Notes: generated from the letters alone by a model not told the origin. DNA of 64,000 bases from Blastococcus sp. HT6-4 (GCF_039679125.1 NZ_CP155551.1:1178001-1242000); one strand, 5' to 3'. Shown: positions 47,284 through 56,726, counted from the stretch's first letter. A program made the numbers and translations.

Positions 47284-49323
47284 ATGTCGTCCGAGGCAGA
47301 CCTCGTCACCGCGGCCGGCTCGGTGCCGGGCTACCTGGGGCCCACCGCGGCCCTGGTGGTGGCGGCCGCGGTGATCGGATACGTGTCGGCCCGCGTCCGC
47401 GTCGTCCCGATCGTCGGGTTCCTGGTAGCCGGCGTCCTGATCGGCCCGGCCCAGCTCGGCATCGTCGAGAGCGGCGAGGCCGTGGAGGCCGCCGCGGACA
47501 TCGGCGTCATCCTGCTGCTGTTCACCATCGGGATCGAGTTCTCGCTGGAGCGGCTGGCCCGTGTCTGGACCTGGATCGCGGTCGCCGGTGGTCTGCAGCT
47601 GGTGCTGGCGACCGGCGGCGGCCTGGGGTTGACCCTCGCCGCGGGTGGGGGCTGGCGCGACGGGCTGTTCACCGGGTTCCTGCTGGCGCTGTCGTCCACG
47701 GCGATCGTGCTGAAGCTGCTGGGGGAGCGGCGGGAGACCTCCGGCGTCCGGGGTCGGCTGGCGCTGGCCGTGCTGATCGCCCAGGACCTGGCGGTGGTCG
47801 CCATGGTGCTCGTCGTCCCGCTGCTGGGCGCCGGTGCCGACGGCGAGGGCTCCGGTGGCGGGTCGCTGCTGTGGGCGCTGCTCACCGCGGTCGCGGTCAT
47901 CGCCGTCGTCCTCGTCGTCGCCCGACGGGTGATGCCCACGGTGCTGGACGTGGTGGCGCGCACCTGCTCGCCGGAGGTGTTCCTCCTCGCGATCGTGGCC
48001 ATCTGCTTCGGCACCGCTTACCTGACCGCGCTCGCGGGGGTGAGCGTGTCGCTCGGTGCCTTCCTGGCCGGCCTGGTGGTGAGCGAGAGCCGCGCCAGCA
48101 CCCAGGCCTTCGCCGAGGTGATGCCGCTCCAGATCGTGTTCAGCGCGGTCTTCTTCGTCTCGGTGGGCATGCTGCTCGACCTGGGCTTCATGCTGGCCAA
48201 CCTGCCGCTGGTGCTGGGCGCCGCGGCGGTGGTCCTGGTGGTGAAGACGCTGACCACCGCGGTGGCCGCCACCGCCGCCCGCATCCCGGTGCGCACCGCC
48301 GTCGCGACCGGTCTGCTGCTCGCGCAACTGGGCGAGTTCTCGTTCGTGCTGCTCACCGTGGGCACCGCCGCGGGGCTGGCCCCGCTGGGGCTGGGGGACG
48401 ACGGCGCGCAGGTGGTCGTCGCGACGACGGTGCTGCTCATGCTGCTCACCCCGCAGCTGGCCGCGGCCGGGGCCCGGATCGACCGGACGCGGCGGGCCTC
48501 GTCCGCCGTCGATGCCGTGCACGACGGCGGCCCGCCCCGCGACCACGTCGCGATCATCGGGTGGGGCCCCACCGCGCTGGAGCTCGCCGCGACGCTGCGC
48601 GGCCGGGGGATGGGCGTCGTGATGACCACGCTCAACCCGGACGGGGCGGCGCAGGCGCAGGCCGCCGGGCACGCGGTGGTGCGAGGGGACCCGACGAAGG
48701 CGGAGATCCTCCGGACGGCCGGGGTGCCGGACGCGCGGCTCGCCGTGGTCGCCGAGGACGACCCCGAGCAGGCGGTGCGGGTGGTCGCCGCCACCCGCGC
48801 GGTGACGAGGGCCCCGATCGTGGCCCGGCCGCTGGGCGCCGTCGACGTCGCCGAGCTGGCCGACGCCGGGGCCGACCACATCCTCGACCGCGACCGGCTC
48901 TCCGGCCAGGCGCTGCTGCACTCGGTCCTCACCGAGTTGGGGCACCCGGTCGTGCACCCGGGCCGCGAGCGGACCGTCGTCGACACGGCCCGGGTGGTGC
49001 GGTACGCGTGGCCGGAGGGCAGCGGCTGCGGTCACGCCGGGGCGTCCCAGCCGGTGCTTCCGCAGGCGCCCGGCTGCATCGGGTGCCTGCAGGAGGGCAC
49101 CGAATGGGTGCACCTGCGGACCTGCCTGAGCTGCGGCTACGTCGGCTGCTGCGACTCCTCGCCGCGCCGGCACGCCCGCGCCCACGCCGGCGCCACCGAT
49201 CACCCGCTGATCACCTCGGCCGAGCCGGGGGAGAGCTGGGGTTACTGCTTCGTCGACGACGTGACCGTGCCGGCGCCGGCCGGTGCGGCGCCGGAGGCCG
49301 AGTCGTCCCCGGCGCCGCAGTGA
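47284..49323 (+). CDS. Kef-type cation:proton antiporter with TrkA-N and C-terminal UBP zinc finger
   Basis: This 679-residue protein has three parts. Residues 1-400 form a CPA2 antiporter domain with about 12 helices, including VGFLVAGVLIGPAQLG and LLLFTIGIEFSLE. A TrkA-N nucleotide-binding domain starts near residue 420 (DHVAIIGWGPTALELAATL). From about 580 to 655 there is a ubiquitin-hydrolase-type (UBP) zinc finger: CGH, then CIGCLQEG, HLRTCLSCGYVGCC, HARAH, and DHPL. UBP fingers are usual in eukaryotic deubiquitinases; in bacteria they occur as small or fused domains of unknown ligand. Two ATGs are possible (47275 or 47284). It probably controls K+ efflux. Confidence 0.9.
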   Translation: MSSEADLVTAAGSVPGYLGPTAALVVAAAVIGYVSARVRVVPIVGFLVAGVLIGPAQLGIVESGEAVEAAADIGVILLLFTIGIEFSLERLARVWTWIAVAGGLQLVLATGGGLGLTLAAGGGWRDGLFTGFLLALSSTAIVLKLLGERRETSGVRGRLALAVLIAQDLAVVAMVLVVPLLGAGADGEGSGGGSLLWALLTAVAVIAVVLVVARRVMPTVLDVVARTCSPEVFLLAIVAICFGTAYLTALAGVSVSLGAFLAGLVVSESRASTQAFAEVMPLQIVFSAVFFVSVGMLLDLGFMLANLPLVLGAAAVVLVVKTLTTAVAATAARIPVRTAVATGLLLAQLGEFSFVLLTVGTAAGLAPLGLGDDGAQVVVATTVLLMLLTPQLAAAGARIDRTRRASSAVDAVHDGGPPRDHVAIIGWGPTALELAATLRGRGMGVVMTTLNPDGAAQAQAAGHAVVRGDPTKAEILRTAGVPDARLAVVAEDDPEQAVRVVAATRAVTRAPIVARPLGAVDVAELADAGADHILDRDRLSGQALLHSVLTELGHPVVHPGRERTVVDTARVVRYAWPEGSGCGHAGASQPVLPQAPGCIGCLQEGTEWVHLRTCLSCGYVGCCDSSPRRHARAHAGATDHPLITSAEPGESWGYCFVDDVTVPAPAGAAPEAESSPAPQ

Positions 49324-49339
49324 CGACGGTGCCCGCCGC

Positions 49340-50224
49340 TCACTCCTGCGGCGGCGCCGCTTCCGCCTGGGCTGTCGACGCCGGGGCCGCGGCCCGCCGC
49401 CGGGCCAGCCGGAGCGGCACCAGGACCGCCCCGGCCGCCACCGCGGCGACGGCCAGCCACGGCAGGAGGACGCCGAGCACGACGACGGTCTCCCCGAGGA
49501 CCGCGACCAGTGACCGCCATCCGGTGCCCAGCCCGTCGAGGAACCCGTCCGGGCCGCCGGCCGGCGCCACGCCGAAGGGCGTCAGGTGCACCCGGAGCGT
49601 CGACAGCTCCACCTGGTCGGCGAGAGCGGCCCGCCGGGACTGCAGCGACTCGAGCTCCTGCTGCCGTTCGGAGAGGGCCTGCTCCGCCTCCAGCAGGGCC
49701 TCGGTGGTGGCCGCGTCGTCCATCAGGGCGAGCAGTCGGGCCACCGAGGTCTGCAGCGCGGTGATGCGGGCGTCGAGGTCCACCACGGTGGCGGTCACGT
49801 CGGAGCGCGACACCGACACGCTCTCGACGTCGCCGAGCTCCTCCAGGTCGGCCAGGACGCCGGTCAGCGCGTCGGCCGGCACGCGCAGGACGAGGTCGGC
49901 GACGACCCCGTCGACGCCGTCCGCGCCGGAGGTGGCCTGCACGGTGCGCTCGTCGACGCGGCCGCCGACGGACTCCACCAGCTCGCTGACCCGCTGGGCG
50001 CCCTCGGCCGGGTCGTCGACGGCCAGCGCGGCGGTGGCCGTCGTGACCACCTGCCGGTCCTCGTCGGCCGGCGATCTCTCGTCGAGGCCCGGGGCAGCCG
50101 GTACGGGAGCAACTGCACCGCCGCCGGTGGCGCCGTCCGCGCTGCCCGACTCCCCGCCGGACGGGCCCGTGCAGCCGGCGAGCAGCGCCAGGGCCAGCAC
50201 CGCTGGAGCGAGGAAGCGCCGCAT
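49340..50224 (-). CDS. DUF4349 domain-containing lipoprotein
   Basis: This is a 294-residue lipoprotein. It starts MRRFLAPAVLALALLAGCTG with lipobox LAGC. A disordered Gly/Ala linker is followed by the DUF4349 domain: VELVESVGG-type helix, VSRSDVTATVVDLDARITAL, and a coiled-coil (about 165-205, with EQALSERQQELESLQSRRA). A C-terminal transmembrane helix (about 245-265) ends RLARRRAAA. The predicted topology has an external lipid anchor plus a C-terminal membrane helix. The function is unknown. It converges with the antiporter gene 16 bases away. Confidence 0.88.
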   Translation of the reverse strand: MRRFLAPAVLALALLAGCTGPSGGESGSADGATGGGAVAPVPAAPGLDERSPADEDRQVVTTATAALAVDDPAEGAQRVSELVESVGGRVDERTVQATSGADGVDGVVADLVLRVPADALTGVLADLEELGDVESVSVSRSDVTATVVDLDARITALQTSVARLLALMDDAATTEALLEAEQALSERQQELESLQSRRAALADQVELSTLRVHLTPFGVAPAGGPDGFLDGLGTGWRSLVAVLGETVVVLGVLLPWLAVAAVAAGAVLVPLRLARRRAAAPASTAQAEAAPPQE

Positions 50225-50560
50225 GGCGCGGACGGTAGGCCAGTGCTCAGGCCGCCGACCAGCGTCGATGCGCGATCGTGACGGCCGGCGGGGCGGCTGG
50301 ATCCGGGCCTGAACGGTCTCCATGACCGGAGGACGGCACGGGGGGCGGGATCGGTTCCGTGCCGCACTGGAAGGGTCGCGGGCGGCGCTTCTGCTGCAAC
50401 GCCGGAACCGAGTCGCGGAGGGATGACTGGGACCGAACCGGCATGGCCGGCTCGGCGCGCTCCTGCAGGCTGCACGCCGAGGTCAGCACGCGAGTCGGCC
50501 GCGGCGGGCCTACTGCTCCCGCACAGCGTGCATGCGGGTGGTGCGGGTAGGAGACGTGCC
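50225..50560. other. Divergent intergenic region, no gene seen
   Basis: This 336-base gap separates the divergent DUF4349 and hemerythrin genes and should hold both promoters. A frame is open upstream of the hemerythrin start, but its sequence is unlike protein and the TAGGAG before ATG 50561 marks the real start. No RNA gene, repeat or clear -35/-10 pair was found. Confidence 0.5.
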
Positions 50561-51079
50561 ATGTCCGACTTCGAGATCACTGCCCTCGTCCTGGCCGAGC
50601 ACGAGGTCTTCCGGCGGGAGTTCACCGCGCTCGACGACCTGCCCGTCGAGGAGCTCGCCGCTGCCTGGGAGGCGCTGCACGCCAAGCTCGAAGTGCACGC
50701 CGTAGCCGAGGAGCAGCTGTTCTACCCGCTGCTCGCGCAGGAGGCGGACGGCGAGCAGGAGACGGCGGAGGGCGTACACGACCACAACGAGATCCGGCAC
50801 GCCGCGGCCGCCGTCGGGGAGCACGAGGTCGGCAGCGAGGGCTGGTGGGAGGCGGTGCGCAACGCGCGACAGGTCAACGCCGACCACATGGCCGAGGAGG
50901 AGACGGACTTCTTCCCTCCCTTCAAGGAGGCCGTCGACGAGGAGCAGCGCGAGGCCCTCGGGATGCAGTGGCTGGCATTCCATGACGAGCACGAGGAGGC
51001 CGACGGGCTGTCCGGCGACGACGCGAAGGTGGCCGAGGTGATCGCGACCGAGGTGCCGGAGGGTGACCCGTCCCTCTAG
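50561..51079 (+). CDS. Hemerythrin-like HHE domain protein
   Basis: This 172-residue protein has the hemerythrin four-helix layout. Histidines lie at LAEHEVFRREF (near 14), KLEVHAVAEEQLFYPLL (near 48), HDHNEIRH (near 74), NADHMAEEETDFFP (near 107), and a further FHDEHEE near the end. These residues would bind a di-iron centre that senses or stores oxygen or NO. ATG 50561 is preceded by GTAGGAGACGTGCC. It may be linked to redox stress; egtB follows after 220 bases on the same strand. Confidence 0.9.
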   Translation: MSDFEITALVLAEHEVFRREFTALDDLPVEELAAAWEALHAKLEVHAVAEEQLFYPLLAQEADGEQETAEGVHDHNEIRHAAAAVGEHEVGSEGWWEAVRNARQVNADHMAEEETDFFPPFKEAVDEEQREALGMQWLAFHDEHEEADGLSGDDAKVAEVIATEVPEGDPSL

Positions 51080-51299
51080 GGACGCCGCCCCTCCGAGCTG
51101 CGCTGGTCGCGCGGGTCTGATCCCCGGAGCAGTGGCTTGGTCGGAGGGGCGTGGAGCGACGGCAGGCCTGGACCGGACAGCGAGCCAGGTGGCCGGAGCC
51201 ACGACGAGGAATGGGATCCGGCGGCCGGGGGTACAGCGCGCCCTCGAGCGATCGCGCCTGTGCCGCTGCCGGCGACCCACCCGACGGCCTGGAGGCCCG

Positions 51300-52532
51300 A
51301 TGACCCTGACTGCCCCTTCCGCCTCGGATCTGCGCACCCGAGTCCTCGACGTCCGGTCGCTGACCGAGGTCCTGGCCGCGCCTCTCTCGGCGGAGGACCA
51401 GACGGTGCAGTCGATGCCGGACGCCAGCCCGACCAAGTGGCACCGGGCCCACACGTCCTGGTTCTTCGAGGAGTTCCTGCTCGGCCCCGCGGGGCGCGCT
51501 CCCTACGATCCGTCCTTCGGGTACCTGTTCAACTCCTACTACGAGGCCGTCGGACCGCGGCACCCACGCCCGCAGCGAGGGCTGATCACCCGGCCGGGCG
51601 CCGCGGAGATCGGCCGGTACCGGGCTCACGTCGACGCGGCGCTGGCCGACCTGGTGTCGAACGGGTTGGACGAGGACCAGGCTGCGGTGGTGGTACTGGG
51701 GCTCAACCACGAGCAGCAGCACCAGGAGCTGCTGATCATGGACGCCAAGCACCTGCTGGGTGGCCAGCCGTTCGGGCAGGTCTACGCGTCCCGCCCTCTG
51801 GACCCCGCAACCCCGTCGCCGGCCCTCACCTGGCGCGCGGTCGAGGGCGGGCTCGTGGACGTGGGCCACGACGGCACGGGCTTCGCCTACGACAACGAGG
51901 GGCCGGCGCACCGGGTGTGGCTGGAACCGTTCGAGATCGCCGAGCGGGCGGTGACGAACGAGGACTGGCTGGCGTTCATGGCCGACGACGGCTACGAGCG
52001 GCCGGAGTTCTGGCTCTCCGACGGCTGGCACACGATCGGCCGCACCGGCGGGCGGGCACCGGAGTACTGGAGCCAGCAGGACGGGGAGTGGACGACGTGG
52101 ACGCTGGCCGGGCGCCGGTCGCTGGTGCCCGGCGAGCCGGTGTGCCACGTCTCCTTCTACGAGGCGGACGCCTACGCCCGCTGGGCCGGCGCTCGCCTGC
52201 CGACCGAGTTCGAGTGGGAGACCGCCGCCCGGCCGGTGGCTCACCTGCGCGGCCAGCTGCTCGACCCGCAGCGGCTGCACCCGGGCCCGGCGGGGCGGCA
52301 CATGATCGGGGACGTGTGGGAGTGGACCTCCAGCGCTTACCTGCCCTACCCCGGGTTCGTGCCGGTCGAGGGTGCGATCGGCGAGTACAACGGCAAGTTC
52401 ATGTCCGACCAGCACGTGCTCCGGGGGGCGAGCTGCGCCACGCCCGCCGGTCACGAGCGGCTGACGTACCGCAACTTCTTCCCGGCGTCCGCCCGGTGGG
52501 CGTTCTCGGGCCTGCGGCTCGCCAGGTCGTGA
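51300..52532 (+). CDS. egtB: Ergothioneine synthase EgtB (iron(II)-dependent sulfoxide synthase)
   Basis: This 410-residue protein has an N-terminal DinB-like domain with the iron-binding histidines near 51 (HRAHTSW) and near 138 and 142 (HEQQHQE). A C-terminal formylglycine-generating-enzyme-like domain follows (about 180-410), with [27 protein letters not shown] and FSGLRLARS. EgtB joins hercynine with gamma-glutamylcysteine or cysteine using oxygen. ATG 51300 lies right after GGAGGCCCG. Followed by egtD with a 43-base gap. No egtA or egtC lies between or beside them. Confidence 0.93.
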   Translation: MTLTAPSASDLRTRVLDVRSLTEVLAAPLSAEDQTVQSMPDASPTKWHRAHTSWFFEEFLLGPAGRAPYDPSFGYLFNSYYEAVGPRHPRPQRGLITRPGAAEIGRYRAHVDAALADLVSNGLDEDQAAVVVLGLNHEQQHQELLIMDAKHLLGGQPFGQVYASRPLDPATPSPALTWRAVEGGLVDVGHDGTGFAYDNEGPAHRVWLEPFEIAERAVTNEDWLAFMADDGYERPEFWLSDGWHTIGRTGGRAPEYWSQQDGEWTTWTLAGRRSLVPGEPVCHVSFYEADAYARWAGARLPTEFEWETAARPVAHLRGQLLDPQRLHPGPAGRHMIGDVWEWTSSAYLPYPGFVPVEGAIGEYNGKFMSDQHVLRGASCATPAGHERLTYRNFFPASARWAFSGLRLARS

Positions 52533-52575
52533 CCCCAGAGCTGCCCGACCTCACCCGCCTGACCCGAGGACGCCT

Positions 52576-53592
52576 GTGACGACCGCCTGCCCGCCCGACC
52601 CCGGGACCCCGGTGTCGACCACTGCCGCGCTGCAGCTGGAGCGGCACCTGCCCCCCTCGGCCATGCGACGGGCTCTCGAGGACGACGTCCGCGCCGGGCT
52701 CACCGCGTCCCCGAAGACCCTGCCGCCGAAGTGGTTCTACGACGCCAGGGGCTCGCAACTGTTCGATGCGATCACCCGGCTGCCGGAGTACTACCCGACC
52801 CGGACAGAACGCGCCCTGCTGGTGGAGCACGCGAACGAGGTGGCGGCCCTCACCTGCGCCGACACCCTCGTCGAGCTGGGCAGCGGGACGTCGGAGAAGA
52901 CCCGGCTGCTGCTGGATGCCCTGCGCGAGGCCGGCGGTCTGAACCGCTTCGTGCCCTTCGACGTCGACGAGTCCGTGCTGAGGCAGGCAGGTGCGGCCGT
53001 CCTCGAGGAGTATCCCGAGCTGGTCGTGCACGCCGTCGTCGGGGACTTCGAGCATCACCTGCCCCTGCTGCCGACCGGGGGCAGGCGGTTGTTCGCCTTC
53101 CTCGGCGGCACCATCGGCAACCTGCTCCCCGCCGAGCGCGCCGACTTCCTGCGCACCCTGTCCACCGGCATGGCCGCGGGCGATGCGTTGCTGCTCGGCA
53201 CCGACCTCGTCAAGGACCCCCACCGCCTCCTGCGTGCCTACGACGACTCGGCCGGGGTCACGGCGGAGTTCAACCGCAACGTGCTGCGGGTGCTCGCCCG
53301 GGAGCTGGATGCGCAGGTCGTGCCAGAGGCGTTCGAGCACGTCGCGGTGTGGGACGCCGAGCACGAGTGGATCGAGATGCGGCTGCGGTCGGTCCGCGCC
53401 CAGGTGGTCCGCGTGCTGGACCTGGAGGTGCCCTTCGCCGAGGGGGAGGAGCTGCGGACCGAGATCAGCGCGAAGTTCCGCCGTCCGGTGGTCGAGGCCG
53501 AGCTCGGCGCCGCGGGACTGGAGCTGGTCCGCTGGTGGACCGACCGAAACGGTGACTATGCGCTGTCCCTGGCCTGCAAACCGGGACCCTGA
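52576..53592 (+). CDS. egtD: L-histidine N-alpha-methyltransferase EgtD
   Basis: This 338-residue S-adenosylmethionine methyltransferase has [34 protein letters not shown] sequence near residue 50, the SAM-binding [16 protein letters not shown] near 98, and [14 protein letters not shown] near 175. It trimethylates histidine to hercynine, the first ergothioneine step. It starts at GTG 52576. Downstream and in the same direction as egtB, so the two likely form an operon. The rest of the pathway must be elsewhere or bypassed. Confidence 0.95.
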   Translation: MTTACPPDPGTPVSTTAALQLERHLPPSAMRRALEDDVRAGLTASPKTLPPKWFYDARGSQLFDAITRLPEYYPTRTERALLVEHANEVAALTCADTLVELGSGTSEKTRLLLDALREAGGLNRFVPFDVDESVLRQAGAAVLEEYPELVVHAVVGDFEHHLPLLPTGGRRLFAFLGGTIGNLLPAERADFLRTLSTGMAAGDALLLGTDLVKDPHRLLRAYDDSAGVTAEFNRNVLRVLARELDAQVVPEAFEHVAVWDAEHEWIEMRLRSVRAQVVRVLDLEVPFAEGEELRTEISAKFRRPVVEAELGAAGLELVRWWTDRNGDYALSLACKPGP

Positions 53593-53650
53593 CCACGAGT
53601 AGACGCTCGGACGGAAGGACACCCGGTCGGCGGATCGTTCAGCACGGACG

Positions 53651-53807
53651 GCGAAGAGCTCCTGTCCCCGGTGGAGGTCCGGCGGTAGGCGGCGCCGGCG
53701 ACCCACAGCCGGTCGGGGCCGGTCGCGGGGAACGCGTGGTCGAGCCCCGCGAAGAACGCCGACGCGCTCCCCAGGATCTCGTTCGCCCCCCGCAGCTGAC
53801 GGTTCTC
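53651..53807 (-). pseudogene. IS3-family transposase remnant
   Basis: The complement reads ENRQLRGANEILGSASAFFA and then, after only a few residues, TGPDRLWVAGAAYRRT. The first part is the conserved C terminus of an IS3-family OrfA. The second matches the start of the OrfB integrase core (usually PxxLWVxDxTYxxT). Most of OrfB and the catalytic DDE residues are missing and the two pieces have been fused by deletion. There is no start codon and no terminal repeat was found. A fossil of an insertion downstream of egtD. Confidence 0.75.
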
Positions 53808-53961
53808 AGGCGTAGGGCGGGTCTACACGGGGTCGGTGCCGACAGCACGCCGCACCGCGAGCGAATCCGGTCGACGACCGTCCCCAGCAGTCATGCCGTC
53901 CCCGGGTCCGCTCCGTGGTCCGGCGACGTGTCGGCCGGAGTGGCTCGGGTAGCCGCGGTGA

Positions 53962-54762
53962 GTGAGCCTGACCAAGGGCAGCGGGCCGTTCGGTGCGGCC
54001 CCTGCGGGATCGTTCAACTTCGATCCGCAGCCGCCCGAGCACGTGATGTACGTGGAACGGTCGCCGCGGCGCGTGCGGGTCGTTCTCGGCGGGGAGACGG
54101 TGGCAGACAGCACCGACGTCCGTCTGCTGCACCCGCCGGGTCGAACGCCCACGTACCTGTTCCCCCGCGAGCACGTGCGGACCGACCTGTTCGAACCCAG
54201 CGAACGCCGCAGGTCCGACCCGGCGATGGGGGAGGGGACGTACTGGAGCGTGCAGGCCGGGGACCGGCGGGCGGTTGACGCGGCCTACGCCTTCGAGCGA
54301 CCACCCCCGTCGGCGGCCGCGGTGACCGGGCTGGTGGCCTTCGACTGGGACGCCATGGACGGGGTCTTCGAGGAGGACGAGGAGGTCTTCGTCCACCCAC
54401 GCGATCCGTACACCCGCATCGACGTGCTCAGGAGTTCCCGCCAGGTCCGGGTGAGCATCGACGGTACCGTGATCGCTGAGTCGACCCGGCCGCGGATGCT
54501 CCTCGAGAGCGGTCTGCCGGTGCGGTACTACCTGCCGCGCGAGGATGTGCGCGCCGACCTTCTCGAGCCCAGCTACACGACTACCCGCTGTCCGTACAAG
54601 GGCGTCGCCCACTACTGGTCGCTGCGCGTGGGGGAGCGGCTGGAGAAGGACCTGGTCTGGACCTATCCAGAACCGTTCCACGACGCCGAGGCGGTGCGAG
54701 GGCTGCTGTGCTTCGTCGACGAACGGGTGGACCTGGAGGTGGAGCAGCGGGGCGGAGGGTGA
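53962..54762 (+). CDS. Tandem DUF427 domain protein
   Basis: This 266-residue protein holds two DUF427 domains. The first (about 25-115) runs VMYVERSPRRVRVVLGGETVADSTD then PTYLFPREHVR. The second (about 145-250) runs RIDVLRSSRQVRVSIDGTVIAEST then VRYYLPREDVRADLL and YKGVAHYW. The internal repeat is clear by eye. DUF427 proteins are small beta-rich proteins without a proven function. It starts at GTG 53962. It stands alone between two decayed elements. Confidence 0.88.
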   Translation: MSLTKGSGPFGAAPAGSFNFDPQPPEHVMYVERSPRRVRVVLGGETVADSTDVRLLHPPGRTPTYLFPREHVRTDLFEPSERRRSDPAMGEGTYWSVQAGDRRAVDAAYAFERPPPSAAAVTGLVAFDWDAMDGVFEEDEEVFVHPRDPYTRIDVLRSSRQVRVSIDGTVIAESTRPRMLLESGLPVRYYLPREDVRADLLEPSYTTTRCPYKGVAHYWSLRVGERLEKDLVWTYPEPFHDAEAVRGLLCFVDERVDLEVEQRGGG

Positions 54763-54794
54763 GGGACGTCCGCGTCCACCCGGGCATCGACAGG

Positions 54795-54990
54795 CAGCGT
54801 GCTGAACTCCCGTAGCCGGACACCGCGGCGTTGTCGGTCCAGACGTCGATCCGGCCGAAGCGCTCGCGGGAGTGCTGCGCCAGGTGCTGCACCTGCGACC
54901 ACACCGCCACGTCGGTGGCGCCACCAGCGCCGTCCCGCCGGCCCGGGTGATCTCCTCGGCGGCGGTGTGCAGCGCCGGCTCGGCAGCACC
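54795..54990 (-). pseudogene. Short-chain dehydrogenase remnant with frameshift
   Basis: The complement first reads AEPALHTAAEEITRAGGTAL. After a one-base shift near 54920 it reads ATDVAVWSQVQHLAQHSRER, then FGRIDVWTDNAAVSGYGSS. This is the central part of an SDR, from after the cofactor loop to the NAG strand (here DNA). The N-terminal glycine motif and the Tyr-x-x-x-Lys site are both missing. It directly abuts the 3' end of the membrane protein gene at 54992. Confidence 0.75.
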
Positions 54991-54991
54991 G

Positions 54992-55513
54992 TCAGGACGT
55001 GCGGGCGGGGTCCAGGACGCGGTCGAAGACGGCGCCGGTCGCCTGGGCCTGCACGTACTTGTCCACGATGTCGACGACCCAGTCCCTGGCCGTCCACTTG
55101 CTCGGCTGGTACAGCCCGAGCGCGGTGTTGAGCAGGACATCGCCGGTGTAGACGACCGCGAAGACGGTGTTGACCGCCTTCTGTCCCCGCAGACCGTTGG
55201 CGGCGGCGACGCCGTAGGCGGTGCCCCACATGCCGCCGAGGGCGAAGTGGGTCGTGTAGTTCAGCCGCCGGCGCCCCTCGGGGGTCGTGGGGTGCACAGG
55301 AAGGACCTTCTCAGCGAAGTCCGCGGGCGCGTAGCTCTCCGGGCGCCCGGTCAGCGGCATCTCGATGAGCTTCTGGAACGCGGTCATCACCACGGTCCCG
55401 GCGACGCCGGCGAGGATTCCCCGGGCCACCGTGGTGGCGGTCGACGGTTCGTTGTTCGGTTGCACGTGTGTCCTCCGGGGTGGTTGCGGTGCCGGGTGCT
55501 CGGGCTGCGTCAT
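54992..55513 (-). CDS. Small membrane protein of unknown function
   Basis: This 173-residue protein begins MTQPEHPAPQPPRRTHVQPN, a disordered head. A hydrophobic segment follows, VARGILAGVAGTVVMTAFQKLIEMPLTG (about 28-55). Two further weakly hydrophobic stretches lie near 88-108 (THFALGGMWGTAYGVAAANG) and 115-132 (VNTVFAVVYTGDVLLNTALG). The pattern resembles DUF1440-like inner-membrane proteins, but I cannot assign a family firmly. ATG 55513 is the start. Its neighbours are remnants, so context is uninformative. Confidence 0.65.
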   Translation of the reverse strand: MTQPEHPAPQPPRRTHVQPNNEPSTATTVARGILAGVAGTVVMTAFQKLIEMPLTGRPESYAPADFAEKVLPVHPTTPEGRRRLNYTTHFALGGMWGTAYGVAAANGLRGQKAVNTVFAVVYTGDVLLNTALGLYQPSKWTARDWVVDIVDKYVQAQATGAVFDRVLDPARTS

Positions 55514-55535
55514 GGGTGCTGGCCAACAGGCGGTG

Positions 55536-55636
55536 TCAGGGCTCGAGGGTGACCGTGATGCAGCCGTCCTGCTCCATCTGGAAGATCTCGTCGCCCCAGC
55601 GGTTGCCGTGCGCCTGTCCGGGTGCCCTGCCAGGTC
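55536..55636 (-). pseudogene. Possible orphan C-terminal coding scrap
   Basis: Between two stops the complement reads a short protein-like tail ending HGNRWGDEIFQMEQ, then DGCITVTLEP and a stop. The composition is protein-like but the open stretch is only about 30 codons with no start. It may be the C terminus of a deleted gene. The family is not identified. Confidence 0.3.
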
Positions 55637-56222
55637 AGCGCCTCATCTGGCCTCCTCGGCGGACGTGCGCAACGGGTGCGCCCCCTGTGTGCCGGCAGCG
55701 CATCTACCCCGCTCAGGCGCTCTGTACCCCTCGGTCCAGTTCCTGGGAGGGCGCAGCAGGCCCGGCCCCGTCACCGCGGCCGCTGGGACTGCCCAGACTC
55801 TGACTGGGTCCGGTCCGCGGGTCCCGGACCGGCGGTCGGCCTCGCCCGAGAGATGCTCCGAAGCCGCCCGTCGAGCACTCGGCTCTCATGTCGTGACCGG
55901 CCCACCCGCGGACAGTGCCGGACCGCCGACATGCCCCGCGGAGACGCCGTCAGGGGCGCCGCTCGCCGACGTTCCCGCGGAGACGTCTGATCCGGTGACG
56001 AGCGGCCCGTCGACGCCCGACCGCCGTCACGAGTTCATCTCGACGACTGGCTCTGGCAGGGGCAACGGGCACACCGACCCGCTGGGGCGTTCCTGGATCA
56101 CATCGCGCGCGCTGCCCGCACGGAGCATGCTGTCCCTCCCGACAGTGCGCCTTGCCGGAGGGGAACTCGTGGCCGGAACGTTGACGAACTCGTCGACCCC
56201 TGATGCTGCCCGTCGCCGTGCT
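55637..56222. other. Non-coding or decayed stretch
   Basis: About 590 bases on which I see no convincing gene. A + frame is open through it, but the translation is low-quality (rich in Pro, Thr, Ser, Arg) and unlike protein. No RNA gene or repeat was found. It lies between the orphan scrap and a possible small lipoprotein inside a zone of transposase remnants. Confidence 0.4.
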
Positions 56223-56369
56223 GTGCGCCTGCGCACGTCGCTGGTGACCGTGCTGGCCCTTGTCACCTTGGGACTGGCCGGCTGCGGGGATCCCGACGAC
56301 GGCGACGGCGGCGGTGGGTATGTCGCTGCAGATCTGACCGTGCTCGTCCCCGCCTCCGGGGGGAGCTGA
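56223..56369 (+). CDS. Possible small lipoprotein
   Basis: GTG 56223 would give a 48-residue peptide, VRLRTSLVTVLALVTLGLAG followed by CGDPDDGDGGGG and a short hydrophobic end. This is a compact lipoprotein signal with lipobox LAGC and an acidic Gly-rich mature part. A GTG at 56169 would add 18 residues. It could be real or a chance frame; no clear ribosome-binding site is seen. Confidence 0.4.
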   Translation: MRLRTSLVTVLALVTLGLAGCGDPDDGDGGGGYVAADLTVLVPASGGS

Positions 56370-56449
56370 TGCGCCGGCGAAGTCGGTCCTAGGGCACGTC
56401 TCCTTGTCCGCGTAGCCAGGGACGAACCAGGCGCCGGATCGCGCGCGCG

Positions 56450-56726
56450 GACGACCAGCGGCCGACCGCGACCATCACAGGCATGGTGCGACCTTGGTCG
56501 ACAGCCCGCCGCGGGACCGGCCCAGGGCGTGACCAGCCGGCTCGACGAGCGGATTCGTGTAGTTCGTCGGTGCCCCTGTGTCCCGGGACAGACTGGCCGC
56601 GCGCTGGTGGGCGCGGTTGATCGTGGAATCGATCGACGCCGACCAGTCGATGTCACCTGCGGCGTCCGGCAGAACCTCCGAGATCCGCTCCCACTGGGCA
56701 TCGGTCAACACCGCTCGACGCGACAT
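56450..56726 (-). pseudogene. IS5-family transposase remnant (internal deletion and frameshift)
   Basis: The complement starts MSRRAVLTDAQWERISEVLP, the usual start of IS5-group transposases. It then jumps to SIDSTINRAHQRA and LVEPAGHALGRSRGGLSTK, the region around the first catalytic Asp. The part between, normally about 70 residues, is deleted. Soon after, a frameshift moves the conserved ACDGRGRPLVV into another frame. The end of the gene is absent. An inactive fossil lying just upstream of the radical SAM operon. Confidence 0.85.

Noticed and set aside
46368..50312. Plus-strand open frame of about 1300 codons
   Set aside because: Overlaps the exporter in antisense and the antiporter in another frame; the composition is Arg/Gly/Ala without structure.
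55365..56369. 334-codon plus-strand frame
   Set aside because: Most of it overlaps the membrane protein gene in antisense and has low-complexity composition. Only its last 48 codons look like a small lipoprotein.
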